A program made the translations under genes and the position numbers. The notes under the pieces were generated by a model. The model saw only the letters and a program-made list of their open reading frames with translations. It was not told the origin of the DNA and did no database searches. A stretch of 64,000 bases of DNA from Actinomycetota bacterium (GTDB lineage: Bacteria; Actinomycetota; Actinomycetes; S36-B12): the NCBI GenBank assembly GCA_030645615.1, contig JAUSNB010000063.1, positions 86,716 to 150,715 on the forward strand, in the 5' to 3' direction. Below, one piece after another: positions 22,352 to 30,790 of this stretch. The number at the start of each line of letters is the position of its first letter. The first letter of the stretch is position 1.

Positions 22352-23161
22352 CTAGACGTCGCCCTCGCCATGGACGTGGTAGGCCAACTGCCGTGACGCA
22401 GCACGACCGTGGATGTCGATGCCTGTGGGGTTCCAGCCACAGGCATTGGCGCCAGGGACCCACACGGTCCGGTTGTGCCCGGGAACGAAGAACTCGACGA
22501 ACACCATGTCCTCGTCGGTGCGATTGGCGAACCAGTGCACCTCCTTCTCGAGGTTGTAGAGGAGGTCCCCCGCTTCGAGCTCGACTTCGCCGCCCTCGAG
22601 GACCGCGGTCCCAGAACCTGACATGACGAATTGGAAGTGCTCGGCGCCCTCGTGGTGGTGGGCCGCGCCCGTCGCGCCAGGGGGGTAGATGATCATCTCC
22701 CCCTTCACGGCCTCGGTTCCCCAAAGGCCCGGGCTGGCAAGGTAGATCCGGCGTCGGGTGTCGTGCTCGGACTCCAGCACCGGCTCGGTGCCCCAGTCGA
22801 CACGGACGGCTGCCCCCGCAGCGATCGCCGGGTCGTACTCGGCAGCCCGGGGTACGCGAGCCACCACCACCTCAGCATCGATCGGAGCGGTCACGACGAA
22901 GCCACGGCCTCCGGCCGCCATGCAGATCCAGTCGTTCCCGGTCGGCTCCCCGTCGGCCAGCACGGCTCCGGACAGGACCTGCAACCACGCCAGTTCCGAT
23001 GGCGCCGTAACGAGGTCGAGGGTCGATCCGGGTTCGAGCCGAATGACCTCGACGGTGACTCGCCCGTCGGGGACTCGGCCCGGCCCGAGGACCCACTCGC
23101 GCGTGACGCCATCAGCCGACCCGGCCGGCAGCCGATCCGCTGCCCGAACCACGAAAGCCAT
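22352..23161 (-). CDS. Two-domain cupin protein, ureidoglycine-aminohydrolase-like
   Basis: 269 residues, bicupin. The C-terminal cupin is metal-type (GATGAAHHHEGAEHFQFVMSG, His-His-His-Glu, then EKEVHWFANRT); the N-terminal one lacks most ligands. Layout recalls (S)-ureidoglycine aminohydrolase and other C-N-acting bicupins, but this is only a resemblance. First gene of the leftward four-gene operon; its start is 52 nt from the operator at 23214-23227, in a divergent promoter shared with the M24-type gene. Confidence 0.72.
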   Translation of the reverse strand: MAFVVRAADRLPAGSADGVTREWVLGPGRVPDGRVTVEVIRLEPGSTLDLVTAPSELAWLQVLSGAVLADGEPTGNDWICMAAGGRGFVVTAPIDAEVVVARVPRAAEYDPAIAAGAAVRVDWGTEPVLESEHDTRRRIYLASPGLWGTEAVKGEMIIYPPGATGAAHHHEGAEHFQFVMSGSGTAVLEGGEVELEAGDLLYNLEKEVHWFANRTDEDMVFVEFFVPGHNRTVWVPGANACGWNPTGIDIHGRAASRQLAYHVHGEGDV

Positions 23162-23213
23162 GGGGTACCCGTCCCTTCGGTCAGGCTTCAGGCTACGTGT
23201 CACCGCTAATCTG

Positions 23214-23227
23214 TGCAATCGATTGCT
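23214..23227. promoter_or_regulatory. LacI-type operator, site A
   Basis: TGCAATCGATTGCT; perfect 12-bp palindrome GCAATCGATTGC at 23215-23226 with central CG. It lies between the divergent bicupin and M24-type genes. Same sequence as sites C and E. LacI-family proteins insert a leucine at a central CG step, so the site fits the LacI-type regulator encoded at 46.5 kb. Confidence 0.8.
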
Positions 23228-23312
23228 GGATGATTGCCGACCGTGGATCCGCTGTGCACGATCGTTGGAGGCTGGGCCGGTCCGATCAGCGGCGACTGGA
23301 AGTCACCAGCAC

Positions 23313-23326
23313 TACAATCGATTGCA
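23313..23326. promoter_or_regulatory. LacI-type operator, site B, overlapping a -10 box
   Basis: TACAATCGATTGCA with the 10-bp palindrome CAATCGATTG at 23315-23324. Its first six bases, TACAAT, form a good -10 box for the M24-type gene that starts 30 nt further on, so a bound repressor would block RNA polymerase. Distance between centres of A and B is 99 bp, compatible with looping. Confidence 0.8.
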
Positions 23327-23355
23327 CCTGATGATCCGACCGGGAAGGGAGTCCC

Positions 23356-24621
23356 ATGTCACTGCGACACTCCGCCGAGTTCGCCCAGACGAGCATCGCC
23401 GCGCCAGGCATCATCGGCGTGGACTGGGAGGAGCGGGTCGACTTCAGGCGCCTGCGTGACTACCGGACCGCACGGGCGCGGCAGGCACTCGAGGCGAGCG
23501 ACCTGGGGGCCTTGCTGGTCTTCGAGTCGTCCAACATCCGTTACCTCACCGCCACCCACATCGGCACGTGGGGCTACAACAAGACCGAGCGATGGGCCCT
23601 GCTCACCCGCACCGGGGAACCGTGGGTCTGGGACTTTGGATCTGCTGCCAAGAACCACCGGATGTACTCGCCCTGGCTCATCCCTGAGCACTCCCGCGGA
23701 GGCAACAACGGGCTGCAGGGCGCGATCGCCCCGTCCTCCGGGCTGCCGCATGGCACGGCGCAGGAGATCGCGGCGATCCTGCGCGAGGAGGGGGTCGCCG
23801 ACATGCCCGTCGGGATCGACGTCGTCGAGATCCCGATGCTGCGCGCGCTCGAGGCGGCCGGCATAACGGTCACGGATGGCCAGCAGGTGATGCTCGACGC
23901 GCGTCAGATAAAGAATCGCGACGAGATCCTCCTGCTCAGCCAGGCCGCGGCGATGGTCGACGGGGTCTACCAGGACATCTACGAGTTCCTCAAGCCCGGT
24001 GTCCGGGAGAACGACGTCGTCGCCCTCGCCACGCACCGCTTGATCGAGATGGGGTCCGAGCAGGTCGAGGCCATCAATTCGATCGCCGGGGAGCGCTGCA
24101 GCCCCCATCCCCATGTCTTCTCCGACCGCTACATCCGCCCGGGCGACCAGGCCTACTTCGACATCATCCACAGCTTCAACGGATATCGAACCTGCTACTA
24201 CCGCACCTTCGCGGTGGGCCGAGCGACGCAGGCACATCGCGACGCCTACAAGAAGGCGCGCGAGCTCATCGACGCTGCCATCGCCCTCGTCAAGCCAGGC
24301 GCCAGCACCGCCGACATCGCACGCCTGTGGCCGAGCGCGGACGAGTTCGGATTCACGTCGGAGATGGAAGCCTTCGGCCTGCAGTTCGGGCACGGCCTCG
24401 GCCTCGGGCTCCACGAGCGGCCGGTCATCAGCCGACTCAACTCCCTTGACAACCCGGTCGAGATCCAGACCGGCATGGTCTTCGCCCTGGAGACGTACTG
24501 GCCGGCCAACGACGGCCACTCGGCTGCGCGCATCGAGGAAGAGCTGGTCGTCACCGAGACCGGTGCCGAACTGCTCACCCTCTTCCCTGCGGAAGAACTG
24601 GTCGTCACGAACCCGTACTAG
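23356..24621 (+). CDS. M24/creatinase-fold hydrolase with an altered metal site
   Basis: 421 residues: N-terminal creatinase domain (about 30-190) and C-terminal pita-bread domain (195-415). Of the five M24 metal ligands, the first Asp (D269, YFDI), His346 (GHGLGLGLHE), Glu379 (ALETYW) and Glu394 (RIEEEL) are present, but the second Asp is Cys280 (GYRTCYYRTF where GYxxDxxRTF is usual). Creatinase and ectoine hydrolase are non-peptidase members that open small C-N bonds; prolidase action is doubtful here. AAGGGAG ribosome site; under operator B; an aldehyde dehydrogenase follows. Substrate unknown. Confidence 0.85.
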   Translation: MSLRHSAEFAQTSIAAPGIIGVDWEERVDFRRLRDYRTARARQALEASDLGALLVFESSNIRYLTATHIGTWGYNKTERWALLTRTGEPWVWDFGSAAKNHRMYSPWLIPEHSRGGNNGLQGAIAPSSGLPHGTAQEIAAILREEGVADMPVGIDVVEIPMLRALEAAGITVTDGQQVMLDARQIKNRDEILLLSQAAAMVDGVYQDIYEFLKPGVRENDVVALATHRLIEMGSEQVEAINSIAGERCSPHPHVFSDRYIRPGDQAYFDIIHSFNGYRTCYYRTFAVGRATQAHRDAYKKARELIDAAIALVKPGASTADIARLWPSADEFGFTSEMEAFGLQFGHGLGLGLHERPVISRLNSLDNPVEIQTGMVFALETYWPANDGHSAARIEEELVVTETGAELLTLFPAEELVVTNPY

Positions 24622-24672
24622 CCGACCCGCGTCACGTCAGCCAACCAGCCAGCCAGCCAAGGAGATCAGCGC

Positions 24673-26127
24673 GTGAGCCTCTACGACATCGCCAACCCGG
24701 ACCTGCTCAACCTCCACATCAACGGCGGCTGGCGGCCGGCGTCAGACGGGGCACGCTTTGACGTGTCCGACCCGGCGACCGGCGAGGTCATCGCGAGTGT
24801 CGCAAGCGGCTCCGCAGACGACGCTCGCGCGGCGGTCGACGCGGCGGCCGCAGCCTTCCCGGCCTGGGCGGCCACCGCCCCCCGCGCGCGGGGCGAGATC
24901 CTTCGCCGGGCGTTCGAGCTCATGATCGCCCATCGCGATGAGCTCGCGGAACTCATCGTGCGCGAGAGCGGCAAGGCGTGGACTGACGCCCAGGGCGAGG
25001 TCACTTACGCTGCCGAGTTCTTCCGGTGGTTCTCCGAGGAGGCTGTGCGCGCCAGCGGTCACGTCCAGACGGCTCCCAACGGCGACAAGCGCATCCTGAC
25101 GATCCTTCAGCCCGTCGGAGTGTCGGTGCTGATCACGCCGTGGAACTTCCCGGCGGCCATGGCCACGCGCAAGATGGGACCGGCACTCGCCGCGGGGTGC
25201 CCCGTTGTCCTCAAGCCGGCATCCGACACTCCGCTGACAGCCCTGGCACTGGCGGTGCTCATGCAGGAGGCGGGCGTACCCGATGGTGTCGTCAACGTGC
25301 TGCCGTCCCGGCGGTCCGGCGAGGTCGCCGATGCCATGCTCGGGCATCCGGCAACGCGGAAGCTGTCGTTCACTGGGTCGACCGAGGTGGGCCGGACGCT
25401 CCTGGAGCTGGCTGCGCGCACCGTCGTGAACTGCTCGATGGAGCTAGGCGGCAACGCGCCCTTCGTCGTATTCGCGGACGCGGACCTCGACGCGGCGGTG
25501 GAAGGCGCGATGGTGGCCAAGATGCGCAATGGCGGCGAGTCATGCATCGCCGCGAATCGCTTCATCGTCGAGGCAGACGTGGCCGAGGATTTCGCGTCAC
25601 GGCTCGCGACCGCGATGGGTGCCCTGACTGTTGGGCCCGGCATGGATCGGTCGAGCCAGGTCGGGCCGATGATCAATGCCCGCGCCGCCGATGACATCGC
25701 CGGCATGGTCGAGGCCAGCGTGCGCGCCGGCGCCTCGGTGCTTGTCGGCGGCCAGCGCCCCGATGGCCCCGGCGCGTACTACCCGCCCACCGTGCTGTCC
25801 GGATTGTCGGGGGACGACCCCATACTCGGCATCGAGATCTTCGGACCGGTCGCACCGGTTGTCGCCTTCGACGACGAGGAGCAGGCCGTCGCGCTGGCCA
25901 ATGCCACCCCGTTCGGCCTGGCCGCGTACGTCTATACCGGGGATCTGGCGAGGGCGCTGCGGGTGAGCGAGCGAATCGATGCCGGGATGGTCGGGATCAA
26001 CCGCGGCTTCATCTCCGACCCGGCTGCCCCGTTCGGCGGCGTCAAGCAGAGTGGCCTCGGCCGCGAAGGCGGGCACGAGGGACTGCTGGAGTTCCTCGAG
26101 GCCAAGTACATCGCCGTCGACTGGTAG
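24673..26127 (+). CDS. NAD(P)-dependent aldehyde dehydrogenase, succinate-semialdehyde dehydrogenase type
   Basis: 484 residues, close paralogue of the gene at 8057. ITPWNFPAAMATRKMG, base Glu in CSMELGGNAPF, catalytic Cys in NGGESCIAANRF and C-terminal FGGVKQSGLGREGG. GTG start after AAGGAGATCAGCGC. It is co-transcribed with the M24-type gene (51-nt gap containing a CCAG-repeat), which suggests that hydrolysis of the pathway compound eventually gives a semialdehyde that this enzyme oxidises. The precise aldehyde is inferred only from the family. Confidence 0.9.
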   Translation: MSLYDIANPDLLNLHINGGWRPASDGARFDVSDPATGEVIASVASGSADDARAAVDAAAAAFPAWAATAPRARGEILRRAFELMIAHRDELAELIVRESGKAWTDAQGEVTYAAEFFRWFSEEAVRASGHVQTAPNGDKRILTILQPVGVSVLITPWNFPAAMATRKMGPALAAGCPVVLKPASDTPLTALALAVLMQEAGVPDGVVNVLPSRRSGEVADAMLGHPATRKLSFTGSTEVGRTLLELAARTVVNCSMELGGNAPFVVFADADLDAAVEGAMVAKMRNGGESCIAANRFIVEADVAEDFASRLATAMGALTVGPGMDRSSQVGPMINARAADDIAGMVEASVRAGASVLVGGQRPDGPGAYYPPTVLSGLSGDDPILGIEIFGPVAPVVAFDDEEQAVALANATPFGLAAYVYTGDLARALRVSERIDAGMVGINRGFISDPAAPFGGVKQSGLGREGGHEGLLEFLEAKYIAVDW

Positions 26128-26130
26128 CAC

Positions 26131-26793
26131 TCACGCCTTGCCGGCGAATACCTCTGGGTGAGCCACCAGGGCTAGGCGAGTGCGCCGAATGTGGCCAACG
26201 AGGTAACGCTCGGCATCGACGGCGTCCCGACGCTGCAAGGCATCGACGAGCAGGCCGTGCTCCGCGTTGACGATCCAGCGTCTGCCAGGCCCGCTGATCA
26301 GCATGAACGCCCTCCGGTAATGCTGCGTGGCGTTCCACAGCCGGGTAACGGTGTCACTGAGGTGGTCGATGCCGCAGCCGCCGTACGTGGCCATATGGAA
26401 GTCCCGGTCAAGGGCGAGGAACTCGCGGACGTCGTCATGCTGCTCGATGCGGCGCTGGATCCCGGCAATCTCGGCAAGGTCGCCGTCGTCGAGCCTCGGC
26501 AGGCTCTCGATGAGGGCAAGGGGCTCGAGTCGCTCGCGCATCTGGTACAGGACCTCGACGTCCTGCCGGTCGAGGATCGGCACGCGTGCTCCCTTGTTGG
26601 GTTCAAGAGTGACGAGCCCCTCGGCCGTGAGCATGAGCAACGCCTCGCGCACGGGCAGCCTGCTGGCGCCGAGTCGGTCGGCCACCTCCTCCTGCAGGAT
26701 TCTCGAGCCGGGACTGATCTCACCGGACAGGATGCGCTCACGCAGCGCGGCGGCCACGCGCTCCGAGGCTGCGGTATGCGCGGGCTCGCTCAC
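26131..26793 (-). CDS. GntR-family transcriptional regulator (FCD/FadR subfamily)
   Basis: 220 residues. N-terminal winged helix (about 10-75: RVAAALRERILSGEISPGSRI, then LGASRLPVREALLMLTAEGLV) and C-terminal all-helical FCD ligand domain with metal-binding Asp/His pattern (DRDFHMATYGG, NAEHGLLVDALQRRD). GTG at 26791-26793 overlaps the VOC stop (GTGA). Such regulators usually respond to a carboxylic-acid intermediate. Likely binds the two ATGGATCCAT sites at 27.3-27.4 kb and controls the VOC gene, itself and the E1-E2 genes. Confidence 0.9.
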   Translation of the reverse strand: MSEPAHTAASERVAAALRERILSGEISPGSRILQEEVADRLGASRLPVREALLMLTAEGLVTLEPNKGARVPILDRQDVEVLYQMRERLEPLALIESLPRLDDGDLAEIAGIQRRIEQHDDVREFLALDRDFHMATYGGCGIDHLSDTVTRLWNATQHYRRAFMLISGPGRRWIVNAEHGLLVDALQRRDAVDAERYLVGHIRRTRLALVAHPEVFAGKA

Positions 26794-27296
26794 GCGAACC
26801 TCTCCGGGTGGTGGAAGTAGGCCTTGCCTTCCGGGTACGAGACGAGCTCGAACTGCATGCCCCACGGCGCCAGGAAATAGACCCAGCGCTGGCCCTCGTG
26901 TGCGCCCTTGCTCACGGTGGGATCACCGAGGACGCTGACTCCCCGGCGGCGCAGGTAGTCGACCGCCTCGTCGAGATCGTCGACGTAGAGCGCGACATGG
27001 TGCCCACCGACGTCGCTGTTCCTCGGCACGACCGTGTCCTGATCGGGAGCCGTGTACTGGAAGACCTCGAACACGGCCTGCCCGCCCAGGCGGAAGAAGC
27101 GCAGCTCGGGGACCGTCGCCCGCGGGTGCACGTTGAGGTGCTCGGCCATCCAGTCCCCGGTGTCATCACGAAGCGGCCCGAGGCGGTACAGGTACTCACA
27201 GCCCAGCACGTCGACCAGGAAGGCATGGGCGGCGTCGAGATCCGGCACCGTGAAGCCGACGTGGTCAAGCCTTTGCAACCCTGGGATTCCGGCCAT
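26790..27296 (-). CDS. VOC (glyoxalase/bleomycin-resistance fold) family protein
   Basis: 168 residues with two beta-alpha-beta-beta-beta modules: LDHVGFTVPDLDAAHAFLVD (metal His) and GGHHVALYVDDLDEAVDYLR (second His), ending APWGMQFELVSYPEGKAYF with the metal Glu. Could be a lyase, isomerase or dioxygenase of a small acid. ATG preceded by TGGAGGTGCC; operator copy 1 lies 10-19 nt upstream of it. A clear relative with the same ending (APWGLFIELVSYPGGKA) is at 61224. Confidence 0.88.
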   Translation of the reverse strand: MAGIPGLQRLDHVGFTVPDLDAAHAFLVDVLGCEYLYRLGPLRDDTGDWMAEHLNVHPRATVPELRFFRLGGQAVFEVFQYTAPDQDTVVPRNSDVGGHHVALYVDDLDEAVDYLRRRGVSVLGDPTVSKGAHEGQRWVYFLAPWGMQFELVSYPEGKAYFHHPERFA

Positions 27297-27306
27297 GGCA
27301 CCTCCA

Positions 27307-27316
27307 ATGGATCCAT
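27307..27316. promoter_or_regulatory. Candidate GntR operator, copy 1
   Basis: Perfect 10-bp palindrome ATGGATCCAT, just upstream of the ribosome site of the VOC gene (minus strand). The identical sequence recurs at 27371-27380, 64 bp away centre to centre, in the same divergent promoter. No other copy seen in the window. Confidence 0.65.
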
Positions 27317-27370
27317 CTACGCGAGTGGTGGCCCTATCCTGAGCCTACTGCCCCTAATCATGTCTTGTGA

Positions 27371-27380
27371 ATGGATCCAT
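27371..27380. promoter_or_regulatory. Candidate GntR operator, copy 2
   Basis: ATGGATCCAT, 20-29 nt upstream of the E1 start codon at 27400. Paired with copy 1; the 64-bp spacing is about six helical turns, so both dimers would lie on the same face. Confidence 0.65.
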
Positions 27381-27399
27381 AACGTGGAAAAGTGGGCGC

Positions 27400-29583
27400 A
27401 TGACAGACATCCGCCGCCTCACGCCCGACGCCCCCTGGGTCCAGTTGTCGACGACCGAGTCCGACTGGGATGCCGCCGATCCCGCCCTGCTCACCAGCAT
27501 GCTCAGCCAGTTGGTCCTGATCCGGACGTTCGAAGAGTTCGTCCTGCAGCTCGCGGGCGAGGGTCTCATCCACGGTCCGGCGCACTCCAGCATCGGCCAG
27601 GAGGGCGGTGCCGTGGGCTCAACCCTTCCCCTGACCAGCCAGGACACCGTCAACGGATCGCATCGCGGGCATCACCAGTTCCTTGCCAAGGTGCTCGGTC
27701 ACCTCGCCCCTGACGGGATCGATCCCCGTCGGCCGATCCCGGCCGAGGTCCGCGCGGCGCTGCTCACCAGCCTCGCCGAGATCTGTGGCCTGGACCGGGG
27801 CTTCAGTCACGGTCGAGGCGGCTCGATGCACCTGCAGTGGGAGCAGGCCGGGGCGATCGGCACCAACGCCATCGTGGGCGGCGGAGTGCCGCTCGCTGCC
27901 GGATCAGCGTGGGCCCACCGCCAGGCCGGCACCGACGCAGTGGCGGTGACCTACTTCGGCGACGGGGCCTCGAACATCGGCTCCACATTGGAGACCTTCA
28001 ACCTGGCGGCCGCCTGGCGCCTGCCGCTGTGCTTCTTCATCGAGAACAACCTGTACGCGGTATCGACGAAGGTCACCGAGGTGACTGCCGAGCCCCGTCT
28101 GTCGGCACGCGGTCCGGGCTTCGGCATCCGCAGCTACAAGGTCGACGGCATGGACCCGCTCGCCGTCTACCTGACCATGCAGGACGCACTGGAGCACATG
28201 CGGTCCGGGAATGGCCCGACCCTGATCGAGGCGGACGTCTACCGCTACTTCCACCAGAACGGACCCTTCCCCGGGAGCTCCTTCCGGTATCGCACCAAGG
28301 AAGAGGAAGCCGAGTGGCGTGGCCGGGACCCGATCGACCTCGTCTCGCGGCACCTCGACCGGCGCGGCATCCTCGGCCGCGAGGTAGTCGAGTCATTCGT
28401 CGATGGGGCGAAGGAGTTGATGGCCGGCCTCGGCGCCGAACTGCTCGAGCCACTGCCCGACGGCAAGCCCGGTGAGCGCCGGATCAAGCCGAGCGAGTGG
28501 CCCGACCCTGCCTTCGTGGACGTCGGCATCCGTGGGGACCTCAGCGAGTTCAACGACGCACGGTACGCGGAGGCCGACGGCATCGCAGTCGAGGAAATGA
28601 AGTTCATCGACGCGGTCGCCGGGGTCATGGCCCGCCGGATGGAGCTCGATGAGCGCATCGTCCTCATGGGCGAGGACATCCACCGGCTCAACGGCGGCAC
28701 CAACGGCGCGACACGGGGGCTGAAGGATGCCTTCCCCGACCGCGTGCTGGGGACGCCGATCAGCGAGAACGCCTTCACCGGCCTAGCCGGTGGAGTGGCC
28801 CTCGACGGCCGTTTCCGGCCCGTGGTCGAGTTCATGTATGCCGACTTCATGTGGGTTGCCGCCGACCAGTTGTTCAACCAGGTCGGCAAGGCCCGGCACA
28901 TGTTCGGTGGCACGGGCTCGGTGCCGCTGGTGCTGCGCAGCAAGGTTGCCATGGGCACCGGCTACGGCTCCCAGCACTCGATGGACCCGGCCGGGATCTT
29001 CGCCACCGCACCCGGCTGGCGGATCGTGGCGCCGAGCACACCATTCGACTACGTGGGCCTCATGAACAGCGCGCTGCGCTGCCAGGACCCGGTTGTCGTC
29101 CTTGAGCATGTCGACCTCTACAACTCGACCGGCGACGGGCCAGTTGACGACTGGGACTATTGCTTGCCGGTCGGGAAGGCCGCGGTGCGCCGCACGGGAT
29201 CGGACGTCACGATCATCACGTACCTAGGCATGACGGCCTACGCGCTCGAAGCCGTGGAACAGGTCGGCTCGGTTGACGCGGAGGTGATCGACCTGCGCTG
29301 GCTCGACCGGGCCAGCATCGACTGGGACACGATCGGCGACAGCATCCGCAAGACCAACAACGTCCTCATTGCCGAGCAGGGCGCGCGGGGCACGTCGTAC
29401 GGTGGCTGGCTCGCCGACGAGATCCAACGGCGCTACTTCGACTGGCTCGACCAGCCCGTACAGCGGGTGACCGGCGGCCTTGCCTCGCCGAGCATCAGCA
29501 AGGTCCTCGAGCGCGCTGCCATCGCGAAGACCGAAGAAGTCGTGGCCGTGCTCCGGGAGGTCATGGAGGTGCCGCATGCCTGA
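27400..29583 (+). CDS. 2-oxoacid dehydrogenase E1 component, fused alpha and beta subunits
   Basis: 727 residues. Residues 1-375 are the E1-alpha half with the thiamine-diphosphate motif GDGASNIGS...FFIENN (about 187-217) and the HGRGGSMH phosphorylation-loop region; from about 395 the E1-beta half follows (MARRMELDERIVLMGEDI, MYADFMWVAADQLFNQ, LEHVDLYN). Separate alpha and beta genes are usual for acetoin, branched-chain or pyruvate E1 of this type, so this is a fusion. It decarboxylates a 2-oxo acid and loads the acyl group on E2 lipoate. ATG at 27400 chosen; the in-frame GTG at 27367 would place the operator inside the gene. E2 overlaps by 8 bp. Confidence 0.92.
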   Translation: MTDIRRLTPDAPWVQLSTTESDWDAADPALLTSMLSQLVLIRTFEEFVLQLAGEGLIHGPAHSSIGQEGGAVGSTLPLTSQDTVNGSHRGHHQFLAKVLGHLAPDGIDPRRPIPAEVRAALLTSLAEICGLDRGFSHGRGGSMHLQWEQAGAIGTNAIVGGGVPLAAGSAWAHRQAGTDAVAVTYFGDGASNIGSTLETFNLAAAWRLPLCFFIENNLYAVSTKVTEVTAEPRLSARGPGFGIRSYKVDGMDPLAVYLTMQDALEHMRSGNGPTLIEADVYRYFHQNGPFPGSSFRYRTKEEEAEWRGRDPIDLVSRHLDRRGILGREVVESFVDGAKELMAGLGAELLEPLPDGKPGERRIKPSEWPDPAFVDVGIRGDLSEFNDARYAEADGIAVEEMKFIDAVAGVMARRMELDERIVLMGEDIHRLNGGTNGATRGLKDAFPDRVLGTPISENAFTGLAGGVALDGRFRPVVEFMYADFMWVAADQLFNQVGKARHMFGGTGSVPLVLRSKVAMGTGYGSQHSMDPAGIFATAPGWRIVAPSTPFDYVGLMNSALRCQDPVVVLEHVDLYNSTGDGPVDDWDYCLPVGKAAVRRTGSDVTIITYLGMTAYALEAVEQVGSVDAEVIDLRWLDRASIDWDTIGDSIRKTNNVLIAEQGARGTSYGGWLADEIQRRYFDWLDQPVQRVTGGLASPSISKVLERAAIAKTEEVVAVLREVMEVPHA

Positions 29584-30790
29584 GCTCCTGCGCATGCCCG
29601 AGGTCGCCGCGGGGGCGACGAGCGCCGTGCTGTCGAGCTGGTCCGTTCCCGAAGGCAGCGCCTTCCCGGTCCGCGCCGTGATCGCGGTCATCGAGACAGA
29701 CAAGGCGATCGTCGATTTCGAGGCGGAGTCCGCGGGCGTCATCCTGCGCCGCCTCGTGTCCGACGGGGCCGAGGTCCCGATCGGCGATCCCATCGCACTC
29801 GTCTCCGGACCCGACGAGGCCGTGCACGATGTCGACGCGGCGCTGGCTGCGGCCTTGGGGCAGGTCGCCCCGGCTGCCGTTGCGACGCCCTCGACGTCCG
29901 GGTCGGGTTCGACACGCATCTTCGCGAGTCCGCTGGCCCGCATGCTTGCCCGCGAACGGGGCATCGACCTGTCCACCGTCGTCGGCACAGGTCCGAACGG
30001 TCGGGTCCGGCAGCGCGATCTCAGCACGGCAGGCATCGGTGCCCAGGGCCAGGCGCCCACGGCACCGCTACCGACCTCGCCGCCGACCCAGGCGGTCCCA
30101 GCCGAGCCCACGCGGTTCACCGACGTTCCGCACTCACGGTTGCGCAAGGCCGTCGCAGCGCGCCTGCAGCAGAGCAAGCAGGAGGCGCCCCACTTCTACC
30201 TCCGCGGCACTGCACGGGTGGACCGGCTGCTGGCGCTGCGAGCCGAACTCAACGCGGGGGAGGACTCCCGTGTGTCCATCAACGACCTCGTGATCAAGGC
30301 AGTTGCCCGCGCACACCGGCTGGTTCCTGCCGTCAACGTGATCTGGATGGACGATGCGATCCGCCAGTTCGTCGAGGTCGACATTGCGGTCGCCGTGGCG
30401 ACCGAGCACGGGCTGGTCACGCCGGTACTGCGGGGAGTCGATGCACTGTCCATCACGCAGGTGGCCCGCGCGACGAAGGACTTCGCGGATCGAGCGCGGG
30501 CCGGGACCCTTCGCCAGCACGAACTGGAGGGGGGAAGCACGAGCGTCACCAACCTGGGCATGTACGGGACCGAGGAGTTCGCCGCGATCATCAATCCGCC
30601 CCAGTCGACGATCCTCGCCGTCGGAGCGGCACGGCAAGAGCCCCTGGTCGAGGACGGCATGGTCGCGGTTGGGACCGTCATGCGGGTGACGCTCTCCGTG
30701 GACCACCGGCCCATCGACGGCGCCACCGCCGCCAGCTGGATGGCAGCGTTCGTCGGCCTGCTCGAGCAGCCCGCCAAGATCCTGGCCTAG
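29576..30790 (+). CDS. Dihydrolipoamide acyltransferase (E2) of the 2-oxoacid dehydrogenase complex
   Basis: 404 residues: one lipoyl domain (1-80, lipoylated Lys43 in ETDKAIVDFE), a peripheral-subunit-binding domain (about 120-155, SPLARMLARERGIDL), Pro/Ala linker, and the catalytic domain from 185 with active-site DHRPIDG at 376-382. It transfers the acyl group to CoA. ATG at 29576 overlaps the E1 stop. No E3 (dihydrolipoamide dehydrogenase) is in the window, so the housekeeping E3 must serve. Converges with the next gene with a 4-bp overlap at the stops. Confidence 0.93.
   Translation: MPELLRMPEVAAGATSAVLSSWSVPEGSAFPVRAVIAVIETDKAIVDFEAESAGVILRRLVSDGAEVPIGDPIALVSGPDEAVHDVDAALAAALGQVAPAAVATPSTSGSGSTRIFASPLARMLARERGIDLSTVVGTGPNGRVRQRDLSTAGIGAQGQAPTAPLPTSPPTQAVPAEPTRFTDVPHSRLRKAVAARLQQSKQEAPHFYLRGTARVDRLLALRAELNAGEDSRVSINDLVIKAVARAHRLVPAVNVIWMDDAIRQFVEVDIAVAVATEHGLVTPVLRGVDALSITQVARATKDFADRARAGTLRQHELEGGSTSVTNLGMYGTEEFAAIINPPQSTILAVGAARQEPLVEDGMVAVGTVMRVTLSVDHRPIDGATAASWMAAFVGLLEQPAKILA

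Noticed and set aside
23020-23045. Sequence resembling a tRNA T-loop (GGTTCGAG)
   Set aside because: Lies inside the conserved bicupin gene and no cloverleaf can be folded around it.
23356-24621. M24-fold protein considered as DMSP lyase DddP
   Set aside because: DddP needs two Asp close together (Asp-x-Asp) and a further Asp; here the strand reads YFDII and the last Asp is Cys.
24622-24672. Short CCAG-repeat between the M24-type and aldehyde dehydrogenase genes
   Set aside because: Only three to four units of 4 bp in a spacer; no sign of function beyond a leader.
27367-27399. Longer start (GTG) for the E1 gene
   Set aside because: It would put the operator inside the coding region and adds 11 unconserved residues without a ribosome site.
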